A stretch of 26,597 nucleotides of DNA, taken from the NCBI GenBank assembly GCA_047975005.1, contig JBKECW010000012.1:1-26597 (forward strand), in the 5' to 3' direction. Under the pieces are notes generated by a model, which was not told the DNA's origin, ran no database searches, and was given only the letters and a program-made list of their open reading frames with translations. Positions 7,526 to 15,617 of the stretch are shown piece by piece. The stretch is from JBKEAJ01 sp047975005 (GTDB taxonomy: Bacteria; Bacteroidota; Bacteroidia; Bacteroidales; Prolixibacteraceae). Both the position numbers and the translations under genes were made by a program. Position 1 is the first letter of the stretch. Each line of letters opens with the position of its first letter.

Positions 7526-8950
7526 ATGAATCAGGATGCGAATATAGTTTGGGAAAAATGCCTCAAGTTTATAAAAGACAACGTAGAAACTCAAGTCTTC
7601 GAGAATTGGTTTAAGCCTATTAAACCAATTCAAATTCGTGATGGCGTTTTAACAGTACTAATTCCAAGTAGATTCTATATAGAGTTTCTAGAGGAGCATT
7701 ACATGGATCTTCTGAGAACTACACTTAGAAAAGAAATAGGCTCACAAGCAAAATTGGAATACAAATATAATATTGCTAGCGATAAGGATGACGACAGCAC
7801 TACCTCTTTGAATATCGACAGAACGGACCCGAGCAACAAGCCCGTATTTCAAAAATTTGGTATTGACGATACTGTTCCATTTGCTAATCATATCGTAGTG
7901 CCAGGAATAAAACCCAAAGAAGTAGACTCTTACCTAAATCCGAATCTCGATTATGACTCTTATGTAAAAGGAGAATCAAATCAGATAGCTTATGAAGCTG
8001 GATTGGCCATAGCCAGTGACCCCGCAGCCACCCCATTCAATCCTCTAATGATATATGGAGGACATGGACTAGGAAAGACTCATATTGCTAACGCCATAGG
8101 GCTAAAAATAAAAGAACTCCACCCAAACAATACTGTACTTTATATAAATGCAAATAGATTTCAGTCTCAGTATACTGACTCGGTATTAAAAAATCAGGTA
8201 AATAGTTTTTTGAACTACTATCAGATGATTGACACTCTAATACTTGATGACGTAAACGAATTTGCAGGAAAAGAAAAAACACAAGAATCGTTTTATCATA
8301 TATTTAATCATCTACATCAATGTGGTAAACAGCTTATTCTGACTAGCGATAAGTCTCCTATTGAACTTCAGGGACTAAATAAAAGACTTATATCCAGATT
8401 TGGCTTGGGACTAGTTACAGAGCTATCTGTGCCAGACGAGGCGTCAAGAAAAAAAATAATTAAGCTAAAAGCAAAAAGAAGTGGTCTTAAAATACCCGAA
8501 GAAGTTCTTGATTATCTGGCACATAACATGACTACCAGTATTCGAGAGTTGGAGGGTGCAACTACTTCATTGTTAGCAATGTCGACAATGGCAAAACGCG
8601 AAATAAATATTAGTTTGGCAGAGGAGACTGTCAATAGATATGTTTCCAGAAAGAAAAAAGAATATTCTATTGATCATATAAAGAAAATCGTATGCGAACA
8701 CTTCAGTATTTCTTCGGATATTCTTACTTCTAAAACTCGAAAGAGAGAGATTGTGCAGGCTCGGCAATTGGCTATGTATTTCTCAAAAAAACTAACAAGC
8801 GAATCGCTTGCCCAAATAGGCAGTACCATTGGAGGTAAAGACCACGCCACAGTTATTCATGCGTGCAAGACTATCAAAGACCTAAAAGATACGAACAAAG
8901 AAATCAAGAAAAACTACAAAGAACTAGAGCTTAAACTGCAAAGTATGTAG
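7526..8950 (+). CDS. dnaA: Chromosomal replication initiator protein DnaA
   Basis: A 474-residue AAA+ initiator that binds DnaA boxes and opens oriC. Domain I covers about 1-80 (the WF motif NWFKPIKP near 27-34). A low-complexity linker (about 83-105) leads into the AAA+ core, with Walker A GGHGLGKTH (178-186), Walker B LILDD (238-242) and a sensor-II-type SIRELEGAT. The C-terminal helix-turn-helix carries the DnaA signature GGKDHATVIHACKTI. After Walker B the sequence reads VNEFAGKEKTQ, where many phyla have IQFLAGKEKTQ; this fits Bacteroidetes variation. Length is normal. It has its own promoter and is followed after 9 bases by the YigZ gene. dnaN, recF and gyrB are not beside it, and no oriC-like cluster is visible here. 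Confidence 0.97.
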   Translation: MNQDANIVWEKCLKFIKDNVETQVFENWFKPIKPIQIRDGVLTVLIPSRFYIEFLEEHYMDLLRTTLRKEIGSQAKLEYKYNIASDKDDDSTTSLNIDRTDPSNKPVFQKFGIDDTVPFANHIVVPGIKPKEVDSYLNPNLDYDSYVKGESNQIAYEAGLAIASDPAATPFNPLMIYGGHGLGKTHIANAIGLKIKELHPNNTVLYINANRFQSQYTDSVLKNQVNSFLNYYQMIDTLILDDVNEFAGKEKTQESFYHIFNHLHQCGKQLILTSDKSPIELQGLNKRLISRFGLGLVTELSVPDEASRKKIIKLKAKRSGLKIPEEVLDYLAHNMTTSIRELEGATTSLLAMSTMAKREINISLAEETVNRYVSRKKKEYSIDHIKKIVCEHFSISSDILTSKTRKREIVQARQLAMYFSKKLTSESLAQIGSTIGGKDHATVIHACKTIKDLKDTNKEIKKNYKELELKLQSM

Positions 8951-8959
8951 CGATTCGAG

Positions 8960-9586
8960 ATGGGCGAGCAAATAACAGACAGTTACCTTACAATAGAAAA
9001 ACCTACACAGGCAATATTCAAAGATAAAGGAAGCAAGTTTATAGCCTATGCCTATGCCGTAAAAACGGTAGAAGAAATAAATGAAAAATTAGCATTATTA
9101 AAATCCGAACACCACAAGGCTCGTCATCATTGCTATGCTTGGCGTTTGGGAGCAGATTTGAAAAATTTTAGGGCTAATGACGACGGCGAACCCTCCAATT
9201 CTGCCGGCAAACCAATACTAGGACAAATACAGAGCTTTGAACTTACCGATATACTAATTGTAGTGGTGCGATATTTTGGAGGCACCTTACTAGGAGTGAG
9301 TGGACTTGTTAATGCTTACAGAACTGCATCTAAAGAATCTTTGCTTGTCGCAAAGGTAATAAACAAGGAAATACACGAATTAATAAATGTTGAATTTGAA
9401 TATCCTCTCCTCAATGATGTAATGCGTATTGTAAAAGAACGAAATCTTGATATTGCAAAAACTCAATACACCTCAAATTGCATCGTGTCTCTGTCTGTCA
9501 GACTCTCAGAAATAGAAAGCATATTGCAAGTATTAAACTCTATATATGGAGTGTCAGCATCTATAAAATCCTTGCAACGTGATTAA
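8960..9586 (+). CDS. YigZ/IMPACT family protein
   Basis: This 208-residue protein belongs to the UPF0029/IMPACT family. The N-terminal domain has the family blocks HHCYAWRLG, NDDGEPSNSAGKPIL and VVVRYFGGTLLGVSGLVNAYR (about 56-121). The C-terminal part (about 140-205) is the ferredoxin-like DUF1949-type domain. Bacterial members have no settled biochemical role; the eukaryotic relative IMPACT regulates translation through GCN1 and GCN2. The gene starts 9 bases after dnaA and is probably cotranscribed with it. It converges on map with only 8 bases between the stop codons, and no terminator hairpin is visible there. Confidence 0.9.
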   Translation: MGEQITDSYLTIEKPTQAIFKDKGSKFIAYAYAVKTVEEINEKLALLKSEHHKARHHCYAWRLGADLKNFRANDDGEPSNSAGKPILGQIQSFELTDILIVVVRYFGGTLLGVSGLVNAYRTASKESLLVAKVINKEIHELINVEFEYPLLNDVMRIVKERNLDIAKTQYTSNCIVSLSVRLSEIESILQVLNSIYGVSASIKSLQRD

Positions 9587-9594
9587 AAACGATA

Positions 9595-10356
9595 TCAAGA
9601 AACAGTGAGAATCTCAACTCCTGTTTCGGTAACAAGCAGAGTATGCTCAAACTGGGCAGAAAGTTTACCATCCATAGTTCGTGCTGTCCATCCGTCGTCT
9701 TTGTCTAGTACTGTACGTGCTCCTCCCTCGTTAATCATTGGCTCAATAGTAAATATCATTCCGGGTAGAAACTTCGCACCAGTGCCCATTCTTTTTGAGG
9801 AGTGTTCAACATTTGGAGCCTCGTGAAACTCAATTCCCACGCCATGGCCACAATATTCATATACAACACTATAATTTTTTGCTCGAATATAGCGAGCTAT
9901 AAAAAATCCGATATCCCCAAAATAACCTCCGGGTTTAACTCTGTCAATACCTAGCTTCAAAGCATGCTCGGCAGCATCAATCAAATTCTGTGCCTGCTGC
10001 CCTATTTCGCCAATACTGTACATTCTACTAGTGTCTCCAAAATACCCATCGAGAATTGCGGTAACATCAATATTGAAAATATCTCCATCTTTCAAGATTA
10101 TGTCTTTCGATGGAATCCCATGACACACCACGTCGTTTGGTGATATACATGAAGATGCAGGAAAACCGTTATAACCCAGTGTCGCAGGTATCGCATTATG
10201 ATCGCGTAGAAAGTTCTCTATTTTTTTATCCAGCTCTAAGGTGCTGACACCATCATATATCTCACCTGAAATATAGTCTAAACACCGAGATGCTAGGTTT
10301 CCACTTTTTCTAATGCCTTCAATTTGTTCGGCAGTTTTTATAATTATTTTACCCAT
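9595..10356 (-). CDS. map: Methionine aminopeptidase, type I
   Basis: A 253-residue metalloprotease that removes the N-terminal Met from nascent proteins in the cytoplasm. All five metal ligands are visible: Asp97 (FNIDVTA), Asp108 (YFGDTSR), His171 (CGHGVGIEFHE), Glu205 (TIEPMI) and Glu236 (QFEHT). The substrate-site His79 (VCHGIP) is also present. Spacing is the same as in E. coli to within one residue. There is no N-terminal zinc-finger extension. The gene stands alone on this strand, diverging from the thioesterase with 49 bases between start codons. It is not in the secY/infA context where map is often found. Confidence 0.97.
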   Translation of the reverse strand: MGKIIIKTAEQIEGIRKSGNLASRCLDYISGEIYDGVSTLELDKKIENFLRDHNAIPATLGYNGFPASSCISPNDVVCHGIPSKDIILKDGDIFNIDVTAILDGYFGDTSRMYSIGEIGQQAQNLIDAAEHALKLGIDRVKPGGYFGDIGFFIARYIRAKNYSVVYEYCGHGVGIEFHEAPNVEHSSKRMGTGAKFLPGMIFTIEPMINEGGARTVLDKDDGWTARTMDGKLSAQFEHTLLVTETGVEILTVS

Positions 10357-10375
10357 GTTTGATTTAACAAATTAC

Positions 10376-10383
10376 TATCTTTG
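10376..10383 (+). promoter_or_regulatory. -7 promoter element of the thioesterase gene
   Basis: TATCTTTG matches TAnnTTTG, 22 bases before ATG 10406. This element supports ATG 10406 over in-frame starts near 10313, which would lie upstream of the promoter and inside map. Confidence 0.65.
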
Positions 10384-10405
10384 TTCAAGATTAAATAATA
10401 AAAGA

Positions 10406-11155
10406 ATGAACGATACAAATATAAATAAACTCAGCGAATTGTTCACTATTCGTCAAGAACAAGTCGATATAAATAAAAATGCTCACATAACATCTATGCT
10501 TGACCTTTGCCTTGAATTGGCACACAAACATGCGACACAGATGGGCTTTGGCTTTGACAAACTTCAAACCCAGAATTGTTTTTGGGTACTATCGAGATTG
10601 AGGGTTTGCATTTATGAATATCCGAAATGGGAAGACACGATTAAGATTACGACCATGCCAAAGTTTGAAAAGGACATGTTTGCATATCGTGATTTTATAA
10701 TAGAGACAGCAGAAGGCATTAGAGTTGCCAATATCTCATCGTCTTGGTTGATAATCTCTTCAGACGCTAAGAAAATTGTAAAGCCTATGCTAATATTGGA
10801 ATCTCGAACTTACAATGAGTCATTGCACTCTGAAAACGAGGCTCCAAAACTTAGCCATAGCCTTGTTCTTAAATGTGATAATTTTAAAGCGGTGTCATTC
10901 TTTGATGTAGATATTAATGCTCATGTTAATAGTATAGCATATCTGAGGCACGCTATTGCCGCTCTTGGAATAGAGTTCTTATCGCAACATACTCTACAAG
11001 AAATATCGGTAAATTACATAAAAGAAACAACCCCGAATTCAAAGATCGGGGTTGCAATTGACAAAATAAACAGTAATATATACAAAGTTCAGGTGTATTC
11101 AGACCCTGAAACTATTGTGTGCATTTGTGAACTGAGATTTAATCAGAAAAGATGA
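10406..11155 (+). CDS. Acyl-ACP thioesterase (FatA/FatB-like)
   Basis: This 249-residue protein has two hotdog domains of the PF01643 type. The N-terminal half has the ELFTIRQEQVDINKNAHITS start and a VLSRLRVCIYEYPKW block. The C-terminal half has FDVDINAHVNSIAYLRHAI, the motif that carries the catalytic Asp/Asn/His of plant and bacterial acyl-ACP thioesterases. It is expected to release free fatty acids from acyl-ACP in the cytoplasm. I start it at ATG 10406 because the upstream extension overlaps map and the promoter, and the family begins here. A perfect 9-bp hairpin lies inside the 3' coding part. The last 13 bases overlap the 3' end of asnA on the other strand. Confidence 0.85.
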   Translation: MNDTNINKLSELFTIRQEQVDINKNAHITSMLDLCLELAHKHATQMGFGFDKLQTQNCFWVLSRLRVCIYEYPKWEDTIKITTMPKFEKDMFAYRDFIIETAEGIRVANISSSWLIISSDAKKIVKPMLILESRTYNESLHSENEAPKLSHSLVLKCDNFKAVSFFDVDINAHVNSIAYLRHAIAALGIEFLSQHTLQEISVNYIKETTPNSKIGVAIDKINSNIYKVQVYSDPETIVCICELRFNQKR

Positions 11156-12177
11156 ATATTTGCAGCTTTACACTCATTTATCATTTGAGAAGACCATACA
11201 CTAGATTGGACTTCTCCAATGTGTGCTTTTCGTAGAAAAAATAAACACAGGCGAGACTGCCCTATTCCTCCGCCGATAGTAAGAGGAAACTCATCATTCA
11301 TCAGTTTTTTGTGCCAATATAAATTGAGTCTATCTTCAGCATTGCGAATATTCAACTGGCGCACTAATGCCTCTTTGTCTACTCTTATGCCCATAGACGA
11401 TAATTCCAGACTATTTTCTAAAACCGGATTCCAAACTATAATATCGCCATTTAGACCTGCAAATCCATGTTCTGTCTCTTTGCTCCAGTCATCGTAGTCT
11501 GGCGAACGACCATCGTGTATTTGCCCATTGCTCAATACTCCCCCAATACCAATAATAAACACTGCCCCGTATTCCTTTGCAACAGCATCCTCTCGCTCTT
11601 TTGAGCTCATGTCTGGGTATCTTTGTAGTAGTTCCTCTGCCTGAATAAACTTTATCTTGGGAGGAAGTATTGGTGTAATTTGTTTCCATGACTCATAAAC
11701 CAAATATTCTGTACGCAAAAGAGTGTTGTATATTTTCTCAACCATCCACTTTAAAAAATCTATATTCCTGTCACTCTCCGAGATGACACGCTCCCAGTCC
11801 CATTGGTCAACATAAACAGAGTGAATATTAGATAGTTCCTCCGAATTTCTGATTGCATTCATGTCAGTATACAAACCATAGCCCGACTCAACTCCTAAGT
11901 CGCCAAGTGTCATTCTTTTCCACTTTGCCAAGGAGTGTACAATCTCGACGTCGCAGTTATCAGCATCAGGAACATTAAAAGAAACTGCTTGCTCAACTCC
12001 ATTCAAATCATCATTTATTCCCATGCCTTTTTGAACAAAAAGAGGAGCCGTTACCCTCTTTAATTTAAGTTCTGATGATAAACCTGATTCAAAAAAATCC
12101 TTTACTCTTTTTATAGCTATCTCTGTTTCCTCTAAATTTAACAGAGATTTATAACCTTTAGGTTTGATTAGCTGCAT
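11143..12177 (-). CDS. asnA: Aspartate-ammonia ligase (asparagine synthetase A)
   Basis: A 344-residue class-II-aminoacyl-tRNA-synthetase-like enzyme that makes asparagine from aspartate, ammonia and ATP. Family motifs are present in order: RVTAPLFVQKGMGINDDLNG, HSLAKWKRMTLG, DMNAIR, YVDQWDWE, HDGRSPDYDDW and TIGGGIGQSRL near the C-terminus. Length and start fit the family. The gene has its own promoter (12256-12227) and converges on the thioesterase with a 13-base overlap of coding ends, so the two stops share sequence. AsnA depends on free ammonia, unlike glutamine-using AsnB. Confidence 0.97.
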   Translation of the reverse strand: MQLIKPKGYKSLLNLEETEIAIKRVKDFFESGLSSELKLKRVTAPLFVQKGMGINDDLNGVEQAVSFNVPDADNCDVEIVHSLAKWKRMTLGDLGVESGYGLYTDMNAIRNSEELSNIHSVYVDQWDWERVISESDRNIDFLKWMVEKIYNTLLRTEYLVYESWKQITPILPPKIKFIQAEELLQRYPDMSSKEREDAVAKEYGAVFIIGIGGVLSNGQIHDGRSPDYDDWSKETEHGFAGLNGDIIVWNPVLENSLELSSMGIRVDKEALVRQLNIRNAEDRLNLYWHKKLMNDEFPLTIGGGIGQSRLCLFFLRKAHIGEVQSSVWSSQMINECKAANIHLF

Positions 12178-12226
12178 ATACTTATACTTTTTATAATAAA
12201 TACCACAATAAAACTACAATTGCTTG

Positions 12227-12256
12227 CAAATATACATATATTATTTGCAATTCCAA
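12227..12256 (-). promoter_or_regulatory. Promoter of asnA with overlapping inverted repeat
   Basis: TATATTTG (12234-12227) with TTG (12256-12254) 19 bases upstream. A perfect 9-bp inverted repeat (TTGCAAATA 12224-12232, TATTTGCAA 12242-12250, 9-base spacer) overlaps the promoter and may be a regulator site. Confidence 0.65.
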
Positions 12257-12410
12257 TGTCAAATACGCCATAATGCTGTAATTTCGTTAAAATTATCATG
12301 CTGGAAATTGTGTGTGTATAACTAAGATTCGGATTACTAGGGTACTTACATTCTTTATTATTTGTAATACAAAAAATATCGTGACGGCACATAAAGACGT
12401 GAAAAAGTCT

Positions 12411-12418
12411 TATATTTG
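12411..12418 (+). promoter_or_regulatory. -7 promoter element of the DUF4271-hemD-rnpA operon
   Basis: TATATTTG matches TAnnTTTG, 33 bases before ATG 12452. No clear -33 element is seen. An odd 13-base palindrome, TTTGTAATACAAA (12361-12373), lies about 40 bases upstream. Confidence 0.6.
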
Positions 12419-12451
12419 GCGACACATAAAATAAATGGCAAGCTCTAAAAA

Positions 12452-13111
12452 ATGGATATCTCCCTTCCTCAATACTATCCCAGCTCCTTTATTACAATAA
12501 TGTTGATTGTGATATTGGTAGTTTTTATGTCTACTCAAACACGAAGTGGCGAGACATTTCAAAATCTCTTTAGACAGTTGGTATATAGGCATGCTTTCTT
12601 TTCTTTAAGAGGTGCCGACTTAAACGCCTCTAATCATCGCAAGTTCATTTTAAATGTTTTGACTCCTTGCATAATGTTTCTTATTATTTACCAAGGCAGC
12701 AAATTATATTTTCCGGAAGTATTTACAATTATTGAAGCCAATCTGTTAATGCTTTTGTGCTTGATTGTTGTTGTATTTGTTTTCAGATATGTAATATACA
12801 GCGTGTTAGGAGTAATAAGTGATAATAGAGAACTGACAAAGCAATTTATTGAACTAAACTTCACTGCAGGGCAGTTGTTTTCGATGATATCCATCCCTTT
12901 ATTAGTCTTTCTTTTCTATGCGCCACCTATTCTAAAGCTTATCAGTTTTGCCATTCTTGTGTTAGCTATGCTTGCAATCATTCTTGTACTTATGTATAGA
13001 GGTTTGTTAATTTTCGTACTCAATAAATACTCAATATTCTATTTTATTTTGTACCTTTGCGCCGTTGAAATTTTACCTGCGGCATTTTTTGCTAAATGGT
13101 TGCTGTTTTAA
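12452..13111 (+). CDS. DUF4271 integral membrane protein
   Basis: This 219-residue protein is very hydrophobic. Membrane helices are likely at about 12-28, 69-86, 95-118, 140-158, 162-188 and 190-212. A soluble segment (about 29-67) contains GETFQNLFRQLVYRHAFFSL. Length, topology and position directly before hemD match the DUF4271 family found in this place across Bacteroidetes. Its function is unknown. The gene starts 33 bases after a TAnnTTTG element and heads a run of five genes that ends at the terminator near 15590. The gap to hemD is 27 bases. Confidence 0.8.
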   Translation: MDISLPQYYPSSFITIMLIVILVVFMSTQTRSGETFQNLFRQLVYRHAFFSLRGADLNASNHRKFILNVLTPCIMFLIIYQGSKLYFPEVFTIIEANLLMLLCLIVVVFVFRYVIYSVLGVISDNRELTKQFIELNFTAGQLFSMISIPLLVFLFYAPPILKLISFAILVLAMLAIILVLMYRGLLIFVLNKYSIFYFILYLCAVEILPAAFFAKWLLF

Positions 13112-13138
13112 ATACCGTTTAACCAATTCTATTGCACT

Positions 13139-13918
13139 TTGAAAATCAATAAAATACTGATATCGCAGCCAGAACCTAGTTCAGAGAAATCACCATATCA
13201 CGACTTGGCTGAGAGGACTGGCGTAATAATAGACTTTAGACCGTTTATTCAGGTCGAAGGAGTATCAACGAAAGAGTTTAGGCAGACTCGAATACAAATA
13301 TTGGAACATCAAGCAGTATTATTCTCAAGTAAAACCGCTATCGATCATTATTTTAGCATGTGCGAAAAACTGCGTATAGAAGTCCCAGACTCAATGAAGT
13401 ACTATTGTATGTCCGAAGCATCAGCACACTATATGCAGAAATACGTAGTATACAGAAAAAGAAAAATTTTCTACTGCAGCACAGGCAACTTTGATGAATT
13501 GTTGAACATAATAAAGAAGCAACAGGACAAAGAAAAGACAAAAGAAAATATACTACTGCCTCTTTCGGAGATTCATAAAAATGATATTCCTAGTGTATTG
13601 ACAAAAAACAAAATCAAATTCACAAAAGCGATTTTGTACCGTACTGTCAATAGCAACCTGTCAGATCTAAAGGGGACTAGCTATGATATAGTCGCATTTT
13701 TTAGCCCTGCCGGAGTAAAATCATTTATAAATAATTTTCCTGATTTTGAGCAGAACAATACAAATATAGCCGCATTTGGAAATGCAACTGCTAAAGCGGT
13801 AAAAGATGCAAAATTTAAACTGAACATCGAAGCTCCATCAAAAGAGGCTCCCTCTATGACAATGGCGTTGGAGCAGTTTATTGAAAAGCATAATAAAAAA
13901 CAGACTAGCAAAAGTTGA
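13139..13918 (+). CDS. hemD: Uroporphyrinogen-III synthase
   Basis: This 259-residue protein fits HemD, which cyclises hydroxymethylbilane to uroporphyrinogen III in tetrapyrrole synthesis. The N-terminus (KILISQPEPSSEKSPYHDLA) and the C-terminal block (YDIVAFFSPAGVKSFINNF, then IAAFGNATAKAVKDA) are the recognisable parts; the family is otherwise weakly conserved. The start is TTG 13139. No ATG fits the frame until deep inside the protein, and the TTG start gives the expected N-terminus. It follows DUF4271 and precedes rnpA by about 35 bases. No other hem genes are in the window. Confidence 0.88.
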   Translation: MKINKILISQPEPSSEKSPYHDLAERTGVIIDFRPFIQVEGVSTKEFRQTRIQILEHQAVLFSSKTAIDHYFSMCEKLRIEVPDSMKYYCMSEASAHYMQKYVVYRKRKIFYCSTGNFDELLNIIKKQQDKEKTKENILLPLSEIHKNDIPSVLTKNKIKFTKAILYRTVNSNLSDLKGTSYDIVAFFSPAGVKSFINNFPDFEQNNTNIAAFGNATAKAVKDAKFKLNIEAPSKEAPSMTMALEQFIEKHNKKQTSKS

Positions 13919-13953
13919 TTACAATAATAATCAGCTAGGCCCTAAAATTGAGA

Positions 13954-14319
13954 ATGAAAAAACATGGGCTACATAAAGACGAACGCCTTCATGGAAAAAA
14001 CTCTATTGACAGAGTTTTCCACGAAGGCATTTCAGTATATCGCTATCCCATAAAAGCATTTGCCCTAAAAATCGACAACGAAAACGGACTGTCGAGTATG
14101 CTGACGTCAGTGTCAAAGAGGTATTTTAAAAAGGCTGTCGACAGAAACCTGCTAAAAAGAAGAATGAGAGAAGCATATAGACTAAACAAAGACCTTTTGT
14201 CGCAAAGTGCAGACTCGTCCTGGCACATTGCATTCCTATATACATCAAAAGAAATAGAAAACTACAAACAAATAAATATTGCCGTAACTGATATATTGAG
14301 AACATTAGACAATAAATAA
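13954..14319 (+). CDS. rnpA: Ribonuclease P protein component
   Basis: This 121-residue basic protein supports the catalytic RNA of RNase P in 5' tRNA maturation. It has the RnpA signature SKRYFKKAVDRNLLKRRMREAYR (about 51-73), which includes the RNR-type RNA-binding motif. The N-terminal LHKDERLHGKNSIDRVFHEG block is also characteristic. I prefer ATG 13954 to the TTG two codons earlier. The gene lies after hemD. rpmH, the usual neighbour in other phyla, is absent, and no yidD follows, although yidD is common after rnpA in Bacteroidetes. Confidence 0.93.
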   Translation: MKKHGLHKDERLHGKNSIDRVFHEGISVYRYPIKAFALKIDNENGLSSMLTSVSKRYFKKAVDRNLLKRRMREAYRLNKDLLSQSADSSWHIAFLYTSKEIENYKQINIAVTDILRTLDNK

Positions 14320-14396
14320 GATCATGATTTGTAGCAGAGGCAATACAGATGTTTAATTGTTTTTCTTTAAATTGCAGTCTCAAAATAAGAAACATA

Positions 14397-14876
14397 ATGA
14401 ATATATTATTTTCGCACATAAGCATTGCAGTATGTATCGTTCTTTGCATAGTGGCATGCAAAGAAGAAGACTTACCTCCATCTCAGGGGATGCTATATCT
14501 ATCACTCGACTGTCCCTCAGGAGTAAGTGCCGACAATATATCAATAAAAGGCGTCGGAGTAGATTCGATGATTTATGATAGTATCAATTCTAAAACCTTC
14601 TTGTTGCCAATGTCCATTATTGATGACGTATTCAGATATCAAATAAATTTCAACAAGGACAGTACCAATGCAGAAATAGATTTTCTTGAGGTATACACAA
14701 CAAAAGAAGAAACCTTTGACAATTATTCCGATGGCATTTATTATATTTATACAATAGACTCGTTCAGAACGACGATGAATGCCATCGATTCAGCTTTTTT
14801 TATTTATAACATTGTTGATCAAAAACAATATGAGAACATACGTCTATACTATTCTGTCGACACTACTGCTTTGTAG
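14397..14876 (+). CDS. DUF6452-type lipoprotein
   Basis: A 159-residue protein with a lipoprotein signal: hydrophobic residues 8-19, then the lipobox VAC with Cys21 followed by KEED. The mature part is acidic and beta-rich, with blocks such as LYLSLDCPSG, GVGVDSMIYDSI and FRYQINFNKDSTNAEIDFLEVY. Length, lipobox and pairing with the next gene fit the DUF6452 family of Bacteroidales, which has no assigned function. I take ATG 14397, since an upstream start at 14349 would bury the signal peptide. Its 3' end overlaps the next gene by 47 bases, which implies tight coupling. Confidence 0.7.
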   Translation: MNILFSHISIAVCIVLCIVACKEEDLPPSQGMLYLSLDCPSGVSADNISIKGVGVDSMIYDSINSKTFLLPMSIIDDVFRYQINFNKDSTNAEIDFLEVYTTKEETFDNYSDGIYYIYTIDSFRTTMNAIDSAFFIYNIVDQKQYENIRLYYSVDTTAL

Positions 14877-15579
14877 CATTGCCCCCTACTCTAAGGCTCA
14901 AAACAAAAGCACTGAAATATCTGAAAAAGAACAGGTAGAAATAAAAGCAAAGGAGGAAAAAGAGCCTAAATATCGCCGTTTCTTTGCTCCGAGAATAGGA
15001 ACAAACCTAATGAAGCCTTTTCTGGGAATGTACACATTTGGCGACGATACAGGTTTTGAAATAATAGCAGACTACGAGTTTGCTCCAAACTGGTTTGTTG
15101 CCACAGAGTTAGGATACGAAACATTTGGCATTAAAAATTCGTACATAGACCTTGATGGAAATGGGCAATACTTCAAAATTGGTGCTAACCTTAATATCTT
15201 AAAAGACAAAAAACAGGATGCAAAAAGGCATAGCGTAGAGATAATTGCCCGATATGCTATATCATCAAACTCTCAACAGGTAAACCGCATTAGCCATTCT
15301 AATTATTGGGGAGAAGTAATCAATACAGACTATCCTAGTCAAAATATAAACGCACATTGGTGGGAGCTCGGCATCGGTCTAAAAGCTGAAATACTCAAAA
15401 ATCTTTTTATGGGCTGGGAAGTGAGAGCCATGATGATGATTTCTAGTCCTGACATATATCCAGATGCCTTTAGAGTAGCGGGATTTGGACAGAAAGATTC
15501 ATTCAATGTAGCTATAGGGTATAATATAATGTATCTGCTCCCATTTCATATAGGTAAAGAAAAAAGACAGGCTAAATAA
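14830..15579 (+). CDS. DUF6048-type outer-membrane beta-barrel protein
   Basis: A 249-residue protein with a signal peptide (about 1-23, ending SKA before QNK). A charged linker follows (about 24-48), then amphipathic strands: IGTNLMKPFLGMY, FEIIADYEFAPNWFVATELGYE, WWELGIGLKAEIL, and a final FNVAIGYNIMYLL. This pattern fits a small outer-membrane barrel, and pairing with the DUF6452 lipoprotein fits DUF6048. The function is unknown. ATG 14830 is chosen because the signal peptide begins there; the longer frame from 14779 is a shadow inside the upstream gene. The stop codon sits inside the loop of the terminator hairpin. Confidence 0.75.
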   Translation: MRTYVYTILSTLLLCSIAPYSKAQNKSTEISEKEQVEIKAKEEKEPKYRRFFAPRIGTNLMKPFLGMYTFGDDTGFEIIADYEFAPNWFVATELGYETFGIKNSYIDLDGNGQYFKIGANLNILKDKKQDAKRHSVEIIARYAISSNSQQVNRISHSNYWGEVINTDYPSQNINAHWWELGIGLKAEILKNLFMGWEVRAMMMISSPDIYPDAFRVAGFGQKDSFNVAIGYNIMYLLPFHIGKEKRQAK

Positions 15580-15597
15580 AACCTGTCTTCTTTTTTT
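15564..15597 (+). terminator. Intrinsic terminator of the DUF4271-to-DUF6048 operon
   Basis: A perfect 8-bp stem, AAGACAGG (15564-15571) with CCTGTCTT (15582-15589), has a 10-base loop and is followed by a T-rich run. The gene's TAA stop (15577-15579) lies in the loop. Confidence 0.9.
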
Positions 15598-15617
15598 AGG
15601 TCTTTCTGCTTAAACCT

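Noticed and set aside
14126..14461. 111-codon minus frame across rnpA and the following gap
   Set aside because: It overlaps the conserved RNR region of rnpA on the other strand and matches no family.
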